Counted from the first letter of the stretch, positions 6,203 through 13,013 are shown. The stretch is 13,013 nt of DNA from Anaerolineae bacterium (GCA_003524705.1 DQGV01000041.1:1925-14937); one strand, 5' to 3'. The notes: generated by a model from the sequence alone, not told the origin. Numbers and translations are program-made.

Positions 6203-7120
6203 ATGTCTGTCCGTTCTCTGGATTTTTTAGACCTTCCAACGATTGCTCGCTATCGAAATGATGTTTTGACTCTCGATAGTGCGCGAGCATTGACTCGCGG
6301 GCATCCGCTGGGGGCGATGGGATTGTTGGCATACATTAATCCAGCACGACATTTGTATGCGGCAATTTCAAATGGCGGAGATTCTACATTACTAGGCGGA
6401 ATTATCCACACACGCGGCGAGACGTTTGCAAAATTATTGTATTTAGCACCATCATCACATTTGAGTGACCCACAATTGCCTGAATTAATTGAGCATCTCA
6501 CTAAACAAGCGGGTGAATGGAAAGCATTTCACATTTTGGCTGAAATTGACGAAACCAATCAGGTCTTTCCGGCGTTAAGAATGTCAGGCTTCTCCGTCTA
6601 TGCTTGGCAAAGGCTGTGGGATGTGACTCAAGTTGAGGTAGCAAGAGCAGGCATCCCCTTAAGTTGGAAGCGTGTGCAGTCGGTCAATTTGCCAGCGATT
6701 CAAAGTTTGCACTATCATATCGTGCCGCAGTTGTTACATCCTGTTGAACCAGCACCGAATCGTGCCGTTGGTTTTGTGCATCAAGAAATGAAGAGTTATG
6801 CAAACATTACTTCGGGCATGTATGGTATTGTGATTACGCCGTTGATTCATCCTGATGAAGATGAGGTGGAAGAAAAAATTATTTCGTTGTTGGCGAATTT
6901 TCAAAATCGCGGCAATCGAAAAATATATTTGAATGTTCGCTCATATCAAACATGGTTGGAACCTGCCTTAGAAGATTTAGGCGCGAAAGCATCACAACGG
7001 CAAGCGGTGATGGTGAAACATTTAGCACGTATCATAAAAGATGGCAAACCTGCCAAAGTGATTCCATCAAATGCGGGTGTGCAACCTTCGAGTATGAGTA
7101 GGATGGAAGTAGATGAGTAA
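6203..7120 (+). CDS. Uncharacterised protein, probable tandem GNAT-like fold
   Basis: A soluble 305-aa protein that I do not recognise with confidence. The N-terminal part (about 1-140) looks like a GNAT acyltransferase: a segment beginning MSVRSLDFLDLPTIARYRND, strands LYAAISNGGDSTLLGGIIH and AKLLYLAPSSHL, a helix LPELIEHLTKQAGEWK, the strand AFHILAEIDE, then VFPALRMSGFSVYAWQRLW, the usual last helix and strand. The second half repeats this outline more weakly (GMYGIVITPLIHP, a helix, IYLNVRSYQ, LEPALEDLGAKASQRQAVMVKHL). A clear acetyl-CoA loop (Q/RxxGxG/A) is not seen, so catalysis is doubtful. There is no signal peptide or TM segment. The start lacks an SD and may be leaderless. It overlaps the following 104-aa gene by 8 bp, so the two are probably co-expressed. 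Confidence 0.7.
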   Translation: MSVRSLDFLDLPTIARYRNDVLTLDSARALTRGHPLGAMGLLAYINPARHLYAAISNGGDSTLLGGIIHTRGETFAKLLYLAPSSHLSDPQLPELIEHLTKQAGEWKAFHILAEIDETNQVFPALRMSGFSVYAWQRLWDVTQVEVARAGIPLSWKRVQSVNLPAIQSLHYHIVPQLLHPVEPAPNRAVGFVHQEMKSYANITSGMYGIVITPLIHPDEDEVEEKIISLLANFQNRGNRKIYLNVRSYQTWLEPALEDLGAKASQRQAVMVKHLARIIKDGKPAKVIPSNAGVQPSSMSRMEVDE

Positions 7121-7427
7121 TTGGTCTCAGTTTAATTTTGGAAAAACAATTGGCGCTGTGAATGATGGCGGTATGATTTTGTTTGATGAACAATATACCG
7201 ACCTTGCTCGCATTACTTTGAAACGCAGTAAAGAATTTGTTTCGGTTTCGTTAAATATTTTTGGTTGGATGGACCATACCAGATTTTTTAATTCGGATAC
7301 CGATGCTCAACGTGAATATCGTGCTATGCGTGCTTCTGTAAAAGATATTTTAGATTTAATTTATAACGATGCAAGTGATTTGAAAATTTGGGAAGCAATT
7401 TCAGAATTTGTGAGGCGATTTCCATAG
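7113..7427 (+). CDS. Uncharacterised 104-aa protein coupled to the GNAT-like gene
   Basis: Starts MSNWSQFNFGKTIGAVNDGG and overlaps the end of the preceding gene by 8 bp (ATGAGTAA), the usual arrangement for translational coupling. The sequence has a beta-rich first half (GGMILFDEQYTDLARITLKR, EFVSVSLNIFGWMDHTRFF) and a helical second half ending in KIWEAISEFVRRFP. There is no signal peptide, TM segment or cysteine pair, and I recognise no family motif. It ends only 9 bp before the inverted repeat at 7437. The overlap, codon quality and compact fold pattern support it as a real gene. A shared function with the GNAT-like protein is inferred from coupling only. Confidence 0.72.
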   Translation: MSNWSQFNFGKTIGAVNDGGMILFDEQYTDLARITLKRSKEFVSVSLNIFGWMDHTRFFNSDTDAQREYRAMRASVKDILDLIYNDASDLKIWEAISEFVRRFP

Positions 7428-7436
7428 AATATTTTT

Positions 7437-7513
7437 AAACACAAAGGACACGAAGTACACAAATTTTAAAACATTAGAGGTTTTCCTTTGTGACCTTTGT
7501 GTCCTTCGTGTTT
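7437..7513. repeat. Inverted array of 9-bp ACACRAAGG-type units
   Basis: The left arm (7437-7463) and right arm (7487-7513) are 27 bp each with a 23-bp AT-rich spacer. The left arm reads as period-9 units ACACAAAGG, ACACGAAGT, ACACAAA; the reverse complement of the right arm reads ACACGAAGG, ACACAAAGG, TCACAAA. They match at 23 of 27 positions. The array fills the gap between the 104-aa gene and the HAD gene, ending 8 bp before the HAD SD. It is related in design to the array at 8228-8296. Confidence 0.8.
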
Positions 7514-7534
7514 AATTTTTTGGAGAATGTATAT

Positions 7535-8203
7535 ATGTTGAAAGCATTGATTTTTGATTTTGATGGTTTGATTCTTGATACCGAAACACCTGAAGTAACT
7601 GTTTGGCAAAACATTTATAAAGAATATGGATTTGAATTGCCTGTACATGAGTGGGAAAAAACTGTGGGCGGATATGGCATTTCGACGTTTAATGCGGCGG
7701 AGCATCTCACGCTTCTTTCTGCGGGGAAAGTTGATTCTGTTTCCTCGAATCTTCGTTACCGCCAAGAATCGGATGCGATTATCCATGCCAGTGATATTTT
7801 GCCCGGCGTCATGGATTTGATTCACTCTGCCAAATCGAATGGACTTAAAGTGGCAATTGGTTCTAGTTCTCCACATTCATGGGTTGATTCACATACCAAA
7901 CGACTCGGCATTTATGATTTATTTGATTGCATTATTTGTCAGGATGATGTTGAAAAAGGAAAAACAAAGCCTCATCCAGATATTTATTTGAAGGCATTGG
8001 AAAAGTTACAAGTGACGAGTAACGAGGCAGTGGTATTTGAGGATTCTCCAAATGGAGTGTTAGCCTCTCAACGTGCTGGAATCTTCGTTGTTGCTGTTCC
8101 AAATGGATTAACCAAGCAAATGAATGTGCAAGGTGATTTGACAGTTTCTTCTTTAGCAGAATTGACATTGCAAGACTTAATGGCAAAATTAGCAAATGCC
8201 TAA
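7535..8203 (+). CDS. HAD-superfamily hydrolase, beta-phosphoglucomutase/phosphatase-like
   Basis: A 222-aa HAD subfamily IA protein. Motif I is DFDGLILDTE (8-17), with nucleophile D8 and acid/base D10. A helical cap (about 17-85) follows, then motif II VAIGSSSP (S110), motif III K145 in GKTKPHPDIY, and motif IV FEDSPNG (E169, D170). This arrangement is typical of beta-phosphoglucomutase-like and small sugar-phosphate phosphatases; the substrate cannot be told from the sequence. GGAG lies 9 bases before the ATG at 7535, which decides the start. An in-frame ATG at 7490 lies inside the 9-bp repeat array and would add 15 hydrophobic residues, so I rejected it. Its stop overlaps a potential ATG of the next gene by 8 bp. 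Confidence 0.92.
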   Translation: MLKALIFDFDGLILDTETPEVTVWQNIYKEYGFELPVHEWEKTVGGYGISTFNAAEHLTLLSAGKVDSVSSNLRYRQESDAIIHASDILPGVMDLIHSAKSNGLKVAIGSSSPHSWVDSHTKRLGIYDLFDCIICQDDVEKGKTKPHPDIYLKALEKLQVTSNEAVVFEDSPNGVLASQRAGIFVVAVPNGLTKQMNVQGDLTVSSLAELTLQDLMAKLANA

Positions 8204-9488
8204 AAAAGAGAGTAAAAATTTTTTTTCACCACCGAGACCACAGAGTTCACAGAGAAAGCAAGAAAAAAACTCTGTGGTCTTTGTGTTCTCTGTGGTTAAA
8301 TCTTTGTCTTTGATTTTATTCTTTGGTTTATCTGCCTGTGCGAATCAAAATCCCACGCAAGTCCAAATTCCTGCTACATCAATAGCTATACCAACTACAT
8401 TTCCAATCCGAACGCCTGAAATTATTTCAATTGAAAATAGCCCACTGAAAAATTCGATTATCACTTCTGGTGATTACTTAATCCGCCAGCAATTGCCGAA
8501 CGGAGAATTGGCATATCAAGTAAACATTTTGAATGATGATAGAGCATACGCATCTTCTGATATTCGTTTGATGTCTGGGACTGGCGCGCTCTATACGATT
8601 TGTAGAGTTTCTAGTGATTCAAAATATTGCGCCTCAGCAGATTTGGCATTGAATCATTACCTTGAAAATTTAATCAGTAATCCTGAGCATTTTACAGGCA
8701 CTTGTTTTTATGCAAATGGAATTTGTCCATTGGGTGGGGCAACCTCAACCATTGATGCAATTTATAAACGTTGGCAAGCCACTGGTGATTTCACGCTCGA
8801 AGATAAAAATTTAATTTCCATAGCCATTGATTCAGGATATTTTATTGTCTCCATGCGAAAGCCTGAAGGTGGCTTTTATCATTCCTTTGACCCGCATTTT
8901 GAAGGTACAGCTGATGCGGATTATTTCGTCACAACTTTTAACGGTGAAAGTTTATATGCTTTGTTACAACTCTATGAAATGACCGAAAATGTTTTTTGGT
9001 TAGACCAAGCCCGCGAAATCAATGCTTTTATGATTACGCAACCTGTCAGCGAAGATTATGCACATGCGTATGCCTTTTCAATGCTTGCTCGTTTGGATGA
9101 ATTAAATCAAGAAGATATTGCGTATGCCACTGAAATTGCAAATGTGATGATTGCTGGTCAAGTTCGCTCATTGAACCCGATTAATTCTAGTATTTCTACG
9201 GCGACAAAAATAGAAGCGCTTGCATCTATTGCACAAGCATTTTATTTATCCGATGTTGAACATGCTTGGCTTGAACGTGAAATCAATACGTTTATTACAT
9301 TTGTATCCGCAAGGCAAATTCCAGATAGCAATTGTGGCTTTGAAATTTCTTATAACATATATGAAAAATATGAAGGCGGAATCTTTAGCACTTGTGAAGA
9401 CCCGTCGATTCGTATTGACGGCGTAGCACATTGGATTAACGGAATCACGACATTTTTAGAATATAAGAGTATGATTGGGACAAAATAA
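8196..9488 (+). CDS. Putative lipoprotein with alpha/alpha-toroid (six-hairpin glycosidase-like) domain
   Basis: The open frame has 430 codons from the ATG at 8196, which overlaps the HAD stop by 8 bp. Residues 33-48 are a lipoprotein signal: VVKSLSLILFFGLSAC, lipobox LSAC with C48, followed by a Pro/Thr-rich linker. The first 34 residues are largely encoded by the 9-bp repeat array, so the native start may be an in-frame GTG at 8283 or 8292, giving a normal-length signal peptide. No SD favours any option. The mature part (about 90-425) shows repeated helical hairpins with GGFYHSFDPHF, NGESLYALLQLYEM, WLDQAREINAFMI and IRIDGVAHWINGITTFL, resembling (alpha/alpha)6-barrel carbohydrate-active or epimerase-like proteins. 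This is a fold impression only. It would be anchored outside the membrane. No enzymatic residues are assigned. Confidence 0.75.
   Translation: MPKKESKNFFSPPRPQSSQRKQEKNSVVFVFSVVKSLSLILFFGLSACANQNPTQVQIPATSIAIPTTFPIRTPEIISIENSPLKNSIITSGDYLIRQQLPNGELAYQVNILNDDRAYASSDIRLMSGTGALYTICRVSSDSKYCASADLALNHYLENLISNPEHFTGTCFYANGICPLGGATSTIDAIYKRWQATGDFTLEDKNLISIAIDSGYFIVSMRKPEGGFYHSFDPHFEGTADADYFVTTFNGESLYALLQLYEMTENVFWLDQAREINAFMITQPVSEDYAHAYAFSMLARLDELNQEDIAYATEIANVMIAGQVRSLNPINSSISTATKIEALASIAQAFYLSDVEHAWLEREINTFITFVSARQIPDSNCGFEISYNIYEKYEGGIFSTCEDPSIRIDGVAHWINGITTFLEYKSMIGTK
8228..8296. repeat. Inverted array of 9-bp ACCACAGAG units overlapping the lipoprotein start
   Basis: The left arm comprises ACCACCGAG, ACCACAGAG, TTCACAGAG (8228-8254). 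The right arm (8270-8296), read on the opposite strand, comprises ACCACAGAG, AACACAAAG, ACCACAGAG. The period is exactly 9, three units per arm, with a 15-bp A-rich spacer. Because 9 is a multiple of 3 it keeps an open reading frame, and it encodes residues 11-34 of the lipoprotein frame. Repeats of CCACAGAG type recur in many environmental bacterial genomes, as far as I recall. Confidence 0.8.
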
Positions 9489-9494
9489 TTTTAT

Positions 9495-9522
9495 GTAGGG
9501 GCGAGGTATGCCTCGCCCCTAC
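9495..9522. repeat. GC-rich palindrome upstream of the desaturase gene
   Basis: Twelve-bp perfect arms GTAGGGGCGAGG (9495-9506) and CCTCGCCCCTAC (9511-9522) flank TATG. It starts 6 bp after the lipoprotein stop and ends 24 bp before the desaturase start. It is much more GC-rich than its surroundings. No T-tract follows, so it is probably a REP-like dispersed element that may also act as a weak terminator. Palindromes beginning GTAGGGGC are frequent in diverse bacterial genomes (from memory). Confidence 0.78.
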
Positions 9523-9545
9523 GATTGTATAAAAGGAGAAACAAA

Positions 9546-10562
9546 ATGAGCATCGGAAAAATAAAATGGCAAAGCATCGTCTCACAATATGCCCACCCAG
9601 ATACATGGCGCAGTTTATGGCAAGTATTCAATTCAGTCATTCCGTTTTTTGTATTATGGTATCTTGCATATCGCAGTCTTGAAATTGGATATTGGTTGAC
9701 ATTTTTATTGACCATTCCCGCGGCAGGATTCATGGTACGCATGTTCATCATCTTTCATGATTGTTGCCACGGTTCTTTCTTTAAAAGTCAACTTGCGAAT
9801 AACCGCTTAGGCTTATTACTCGGGGTAGCAGTGTGGACTCCCTACTTCCACTGGAAACATTCCCATGCCATTCATCACGCTACCGCCGGAGATTTAGATA
9901 GACGCGGCATTGGCGATGTGTACACAATGACAGTCGAAGAATATATCGCCGCCCCATGGTATAAAAAAATTGGTTATCGCATTATGCGTAATCCGATTAT
10001 CCTTTTTACAGTTGGTGCATTAATTGTTTTTGTTTTCACGCATCGCTTTTGGGAAAAAGATGTGGCTGGTAAACGCGAAAAGAACAGCGTGATATGGACG
10101 AATATTGCTTTGTTAGGTTTTGTCGGTTGGACGATTTACCACATCGGCTGGCAAGCCTATTTGTTGGTTGAAATTCCGATTTTGCTCATGGCATGTGGCA
10201 CTGGCGTTTGGTTATTTTATGTACAACATAACTTTGAACCCACATATTGGGAAAGACATCGAGATTGGGAATTCTTCAAAGCCGGTATGGATGGCAGTTC
10301 ATTTTATAAATTGCCCAAAATCTTCCAATGGTTTACTGGCAATATTGGCTTTCATCACATTCACCATTTGAGCCCAAAGATTCCAAATTACAAATTAGAA
10401 GAATGTCACAATGAAAATCCCATCTTCCAAATTGAACCGCTGACGTTCAAAGACAGTTTGAAATCTTTATACTTCCGTTTGTGGGATGAAAAAGAAAAAA
10501 TGTTAGTGGGTTGGAATGCTGTCAAAAAATATAAAATGCAAATGCAAAAAGATAATCCTTAA
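9546..10562 (+). CDS. Membrane acyl-lipid fatty acid desaturase (delta-12/omega-6 type)
   Basis: A 338-aa integral membrane diiron desaturase. Three histidine boxes are intact: HDCCH (71-75), HAIHH (107-111, within HWKHSHAIHH) and HHIHH (270-274, followed by LSPKIPNYKL). YVQHNFE (225-231) is a further conserved motif of the delta-12 DesA/FAD2-like group. Hydrophobic segments lie at about 31-70, 85-100, 150-166 and 186-225. It would introduce a double bond into lipid-bound acyl chains using O2 and reduced ferredoxin, increasing membrane fluidity; it implies an oxygen-exposed lifestyle. Start at 9546 is chosen because AGGAG lies 7 bases upstream; an upstream in-frame ATG at 9525 has no SD and lies at the edge of the palindrome. 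Regiospecificity is a family inference. Confidence 0.93.
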   Translation: MSIGKIKWQSIVSQYAHPDTWRSLWQVFNSVIPFFVLWYLAYRSLEIGYWLTFLLTIPAAGFMVRMFIIFHDCCHGSFFKSQLANNRLGLLLGVAVWTPYFHWKHSHAIHHATAGDLDRRGIGDVYTMTVEEYIAAPWYKKIGYRIMRNPIILFTVGALIVFVFTHRFWEKDVAGKREKNSVIWTNIALLGFVGWTIYHIGWQAYLLVEIPILLMACGTGVWLFYVQHNFEPTYWERHRDWEFFKAGMDGSSFYKLPKIFQWFTGNIGFHHIHHLSPKIPNYKLEECHNENPIFQIEPLTFKDSLKSLYFRLWDEKEKMLVGWNAVKKYKMQMQKDNP

Positions 10563-10563
10563 A

Positions 10564-10600
10564 GAAAAAAAGGACTGGCTTCAAAAGCCAGTCTTTTTTA
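10564..10600. terminator. Bidirectional terminator between desaturase and phnE
   Basis: Hairpin arms GACTGGCTT (10573-10581) and AAGCCAGTC (10585-10593) surround CAA. It is preceded by an A-run and followed by a T-run, so it works in either direction. It lies in the 39-bp gap between two convergent genes. Confidence 0.9.
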
Positions 10601-10601
10601 T

Positions 10602-12434
10602 TTATACAGCCTTTTCTCGCAACACCGAACTGATGTAATCCATAATTGAAACGACAATCGCAATTGCAATCATCTGTGCACTGGCGGCACGATAGTTCAA
10701 CAAGTTAATGTTTTGTTGTAACAAGAAACCGATACCACCACCACCGACAAAACCAATGATTGTTGACATACGCACGTTAATATCCCAACGATACATAGTA
10801 TATGAAATATAAGGCGGAATAATTTGTGGCACCACTGCATAGATAATCGTCTGCAAACGATTCGCACCTGTAGCGGTAATCGCTTCTAATGGACCGGGTT
10901 GAATGCTTTCCACTTGTTCTGAATACAATTTTGCTAAACTCACAATGGTATGTAAGCCAAGAGCAATCACACCTGCAAATGGACCAATGCCCACAGCAAT
11001 CACGAACACAATCGCCATCACTAATGCTTCGACAGAACGAAGTGTATTCAAAATCGTGCGAGTGATGGTGTAAATCACTAAGCCAATTGGCAATGTATCT
11101 TTTGGTTTTGTGAAAATGGCTAACAATATTCCAAGCAATCCGCCAACAAGCATTGGACCCCAGAAGGTTAATTCAGGTCTGCCAAGTTGATATAACCATT
11201 CTACTAACCAGCCAATCAAACCAAATACAGTAGCACCGGCTAAAGCAGATGAAATGATATTCAAGGTTTTCACTGTACCGGCACTTAAACGTTCACTAAC
11301 ACGCTGACCAATTTTCCCGAGGAAATTGCTCAACACACCACCTGCGGCTAATGCCCCAATCACTGGAATGGAAACACGTAAAATATCGCTTGCTTGAACA
11401 AGAAAGCTTCCTAAAAATCCGAATGAACTCAAACCAGATTCTATTGATAAGCCTATATTTGTTCCTAAGCCGGCAAATTGATACAAGCCAAAGAAACTGA
11501 TGAGGGTCACAATCAACAAGACTCCCAGACGAGTGAAGCGAACAGAACTTGATGGCACAGATACATCATCTTGCGGCAAAGCCCAACGGACTCCAAACGA
11601 TACAAGTATCGGCACAAGAATCACACTAAGGATGTTGATTAAAAGATTTGTTGAAATTGGTGATGTAAAGTTATTAATCAAATTCACTACATAAACACCA
11701 ATGGCAATGCCGAGGGGCCAGCCTAATGTTGAAAGTGAAATACTTGCTAAAGGACTGCGAACAGGTTTCATCAAGTTGCGCGCCGCAATAAAACTTAATG
11801 GGATTGCAAGAATCGTTCCGACAGTTGTGGCAAGCAATGCTAAGAAAACTGTCTCGATGATTTTGTCCCACGTATCTTTTGCTGTTTGAGTAAATCTTGG
11901 AGCACCAATATTTCGTGACATTGTGGCGCGGATAAATTGCGCCTCTTCACTCGGGCGGTCTGGTAGCACAAACTCAACAGAGAAATACCCGTCGGCATTT
12001 GCTTCGGTTGAGAGATTTCCAATTTCCACAATGTTGGTTGGGTCACTACCCGGAATAAAACGCAAAGGTCCGCTGGAGTATGGATAGAAGTTAAAGCCTT
12101 CAACTTTTACAGTTTCACCGGGTTCTGCACAGGCTGGCGTAATGGTTACATACGGTTGAGACATATCAGGTTCAGCAACAACTGCACCACCTTCTGGGCA
12201 TGTGACAAATACAGGCGCATTAAAAAGTTGAGTCTCTTTTTCGTATTCAAAAAATGACGGTTGAAATAGTGCTCGCGTCACGCGCACAAGGCTTTGTTGT
12301 CTTTGTTCACTGCGTAATTCTTCAAGGTTTACTTGTGTTACGTCAAAACCATACGCATAGATGATGATAACGGCTATTACAAGTAACCCGATTCCTAAAG
12401 AACGAAATGGAGAAGCTTTTTTATTGTCTTTCAT
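10602..12434 (-). CDS. phnE: Phosphonate-type ABC transporter permease PhnE, enlarged
   Basis: A 610-aa permease of the PhnE family, about twice the usual length of some 270. Order: TM anchor (11-30); an extracytoplasmic region (about 31-175) with a beta-sandwich, Ig/IPT-like pattern (YVTITPACAEPGETVKVEG, then FSVEFVLP); the first permease part (about 178-222, IIETVFLALLATTVGTILAI and SFIAARNL); an insertion of about 230 residues with several extra TM segments (about 223-452); and the main permease part (453-607), with ILNTLRSVEALVMAIVF, the EAA-type loop EAITATGANRLQTIIYAVVP (517-536) and GFVGGGGIGF. It would transport phosphonate, phosphite or a related compound with PhnC. It starts 3 bp after the phnC stop, indicating coupling. 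Permease identity is clear; substrate is inferred. Confidence 0.9.
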   Translation of the reverse strand: MKDNKKASPFRSLGIGLLVIAVIIIYAYGFDVTQVNLEELRSEQRQQSLVRVTRALFQPSFFEYEKETQLFNAPVFVTCPEGGAVVAEPDMSQPYVTITPACAEPGETVKVEGFNFYPYSSGPLRFIPGSDPTNIVEIGNLSTEANADGYFSVEFVLPDRPSEEAQFIRATMSRNIGAPRFTQTAKDTWDKIIETVFLALLATTVGTILAIPLSFIAARNLMKPVRSPLASISLSTLGWPLGIAIGVYVVNLINNFTSPISTNLLINILSVILVPILVSFGVRWALPQDDVSVPSSSVRFTRLGVLLIVTLISFFGLYQFAGLGTNIGLSIESGLSSFGFLGSFLVQASDILRVSIPVIGALAAGGVLSNFLGKIGQRVSERLSAGTVKTLNIISSALAGATVFGLIGWLVEWLYQLGRPELTFWGPMLVGGLLGILLAIFTKPKDTLPIGLVIYTITRTILNTLRSVEALVMAIVFVIAVGIGPFAGVIALGLHTIVSLAKLYSEQVESIQPGPLEAITATGANRLQTIIYAVVPQIIPPYISYTMYRWDINVRMSTIIGFVGGGGIGFLLQQNINLLNYRAASAQMIAIAIVVSIMDYISSVLREKAV

Positions 12435-12437
12435 GGG

Positions 12438-13013
12438 TTAGCCTACCCTTTCTGCATCACGCCCATAAATGTCTTTGAATTTTTGGTCATCAATTTCATT
12501 GGGTAACCCTTCAAATACAAGTTGACCTTGATTCAAAGCGATGACACGGTCTGCATATTTATGTACAAGGTCTAAGAAGTGTAAACTGCATAAAACAGTT
12601 ACGCCATCGGTTTTATTAATTTCTTCAAGATGTTTCATAATGCTGTGTGCAAGAACAGGGTCTAAACTTGCTACGGGTTCGTCAGCGAGAATCATGTTGG
12701 GGTCTTGCATGAGGGCACGTGCAATGCCGACACGTTGTTGTTGACCGCCGCTTAATTCATCCGCCCGATGGTCGGCTTTATCGGCAATGCCAACGCGTTC
12801 TAGTTGTTTGATGGCTTTTTCTATATCTTCTTTTGGAAAGCGGTTGATTAAACTCCAAGCGGGGTTTACATAACCAAGCCTGCCGCCTAAGACGTTGGTA
12901 ATCACTTTTGAACGGTGTACCAAGTTGAAGTGTTGAAAGACCATGCCGATTTTACGTCTGATGCGGCGCATTTCTTCTGGTGTGGCGGCGGTGATGTCTT
13001 CTCCATCCCAAAG
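12438..13013 (-). CDS. phnC: Phosphonate-type ABC transporter ATP-binding protein PhnC, 5' part outside window
   Basis: The frame is open to the right edge, so only the last 191 residues are seen. They begin LWDGEDITAATPEEM, typical PhnC sequence following the missing Walker A region. The Q-loop is in GMVFQHFNLVHRSKV, the signature is LSGGQQQRVGIARAL, Walker B is MILADEP, the D-loop is SLDP and the H-loop His is in CSLHFLDLV. The ENVLxGRLG-like segment NVLGGRLGY and the ERVGIADKADHRADELSGG spacing favour PhnC over other ATPases. An internal ATG at 12971 is not the true start because conserved codons continue upstream. The stop is 3 bp before the phnE start. A PhnD binding-protein gene would be expected beyond the window. 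Confidence 0.94.
   Translation of the reverse strand, partial: LWDGEDITAATPEEMRRIRRKIGMVFQHFNLVHRSKVITNVLGGRLGYVNPAWSLINRFPKEDIEKAIKQLERVGIADKADHRADELSGGQQQRVGIARALMQDPNMILADEPVASLDPVLAHSIMKHLEEINKTDGVTVLCSLHFLDLVHKYADRVIALNQGQLVFEGLPNEIDDQKFKDIYGRDAERVG

Noticed and set aside
7490..7534. Upstream ATG at 7490 for the HAD gene
   Set aside because: It lies in the repeat array, and HAD motif I is expected within the first 10 residues. The ATG at 7535 has a GGAG SD.
7466..7876. 136-codon minus-strand open frame opposite the HAD gene
   Set aside because: It is antisense to a well-supported enzyme, and its C-terminal end is encoded by the repeat array (HEGHKGHKGK), with no family features.
7437..8296. 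Possible CRISPR array from the periodic short repeats
   Set aside because: The units are 9 bp, contiguous and arranged as inverted arms, with no spacers of 30-40 bp and no cas genes.
9491..9751. 86-codon minus-strand open frame at the start of the desaturase
   Set aside because: It is antisense to the desaturase and runs through the palindrome, with no SD or recognisable domain.
12438..12971. PhnC as a complete 177-aa gene starting at 12971
   Set aside because: The reading frame continues to the window edge with conserved PhnC sequence (WDGEDITAATPEE) and lacks Walker A, so the gene is cut by the window.

Overview
This 13 kb window is A+T-rich bacterial chromosomal DNA (roughly 40% G+C by eye). 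It is densely packed with short intergenic gaps and carries no rRNA, tRNA, transposase, phage gene or CRISPR array. A member of the Chloroflexota (Anaerolineae-like) is my best guess. It rests on the gene types, an acyl-lipid desaturase, an oversized PhnE-type permease, and dispersed palindromic repeats in the gaps. No single marker gene proves it.

Region 1 (1-2917, minus strand) is one apparent operon. A promoter near 2890-2917 overlaps an array of ATTGTA boxes. It is followed by a YtrA-type GntR repressor, a slipin/stomatin SPFH membrane protein, an SdpI-family membrane protein, a small DUF4177 protein and a CPBP (CAAX-like) intramembrane protease that runs off the left edge. Regulator and membrane-protein types together suggest a response to membrane-active or cell-wall-active compounds. 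Three of its gene junctions carry an identical 16-bp site, TGTTTCATGTGAAACA, one base from the ParB-binding parS consensus.

Region 2 (2925-6192) is vitamin B6 synthesis. A MocR-type regulator (PdxR) is divergent from pdxS and pdxT, which encode the two subunits of PLP synthase. The 194-bp divergent region holds repeated ATTGG half-sites. An inverted array of 7-bp units lies between pdxS and pdxT, right up to the pdxT start codon.

Region 3 (6190-10562, plus strand) holds a probable tandem GNAT-like protein (possibly leaderless), a 104-aa protein of unknown function, a HAD phosphatase/phosphomutase, a lipoprotein with a likely alpha/alpha-toroid domain, and a three-His-box acyl-lipid desaturase. 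Its gaps contain two inverted arrays of 9-bp units and one GC-rich palindrome. One of the arrays forms the start of the lipoprotein reading frame.

Region 4 (10564-13013, minus strand, convergent with region 3 and separated by a bidirectional terminator) encodes a phosphonate-type ABC importer. It has the 3' part of the ATPase PhnC and an unusually large PhnE permease with an extra extracytoplasmic domain and a membrane insertion of about 230 residues.
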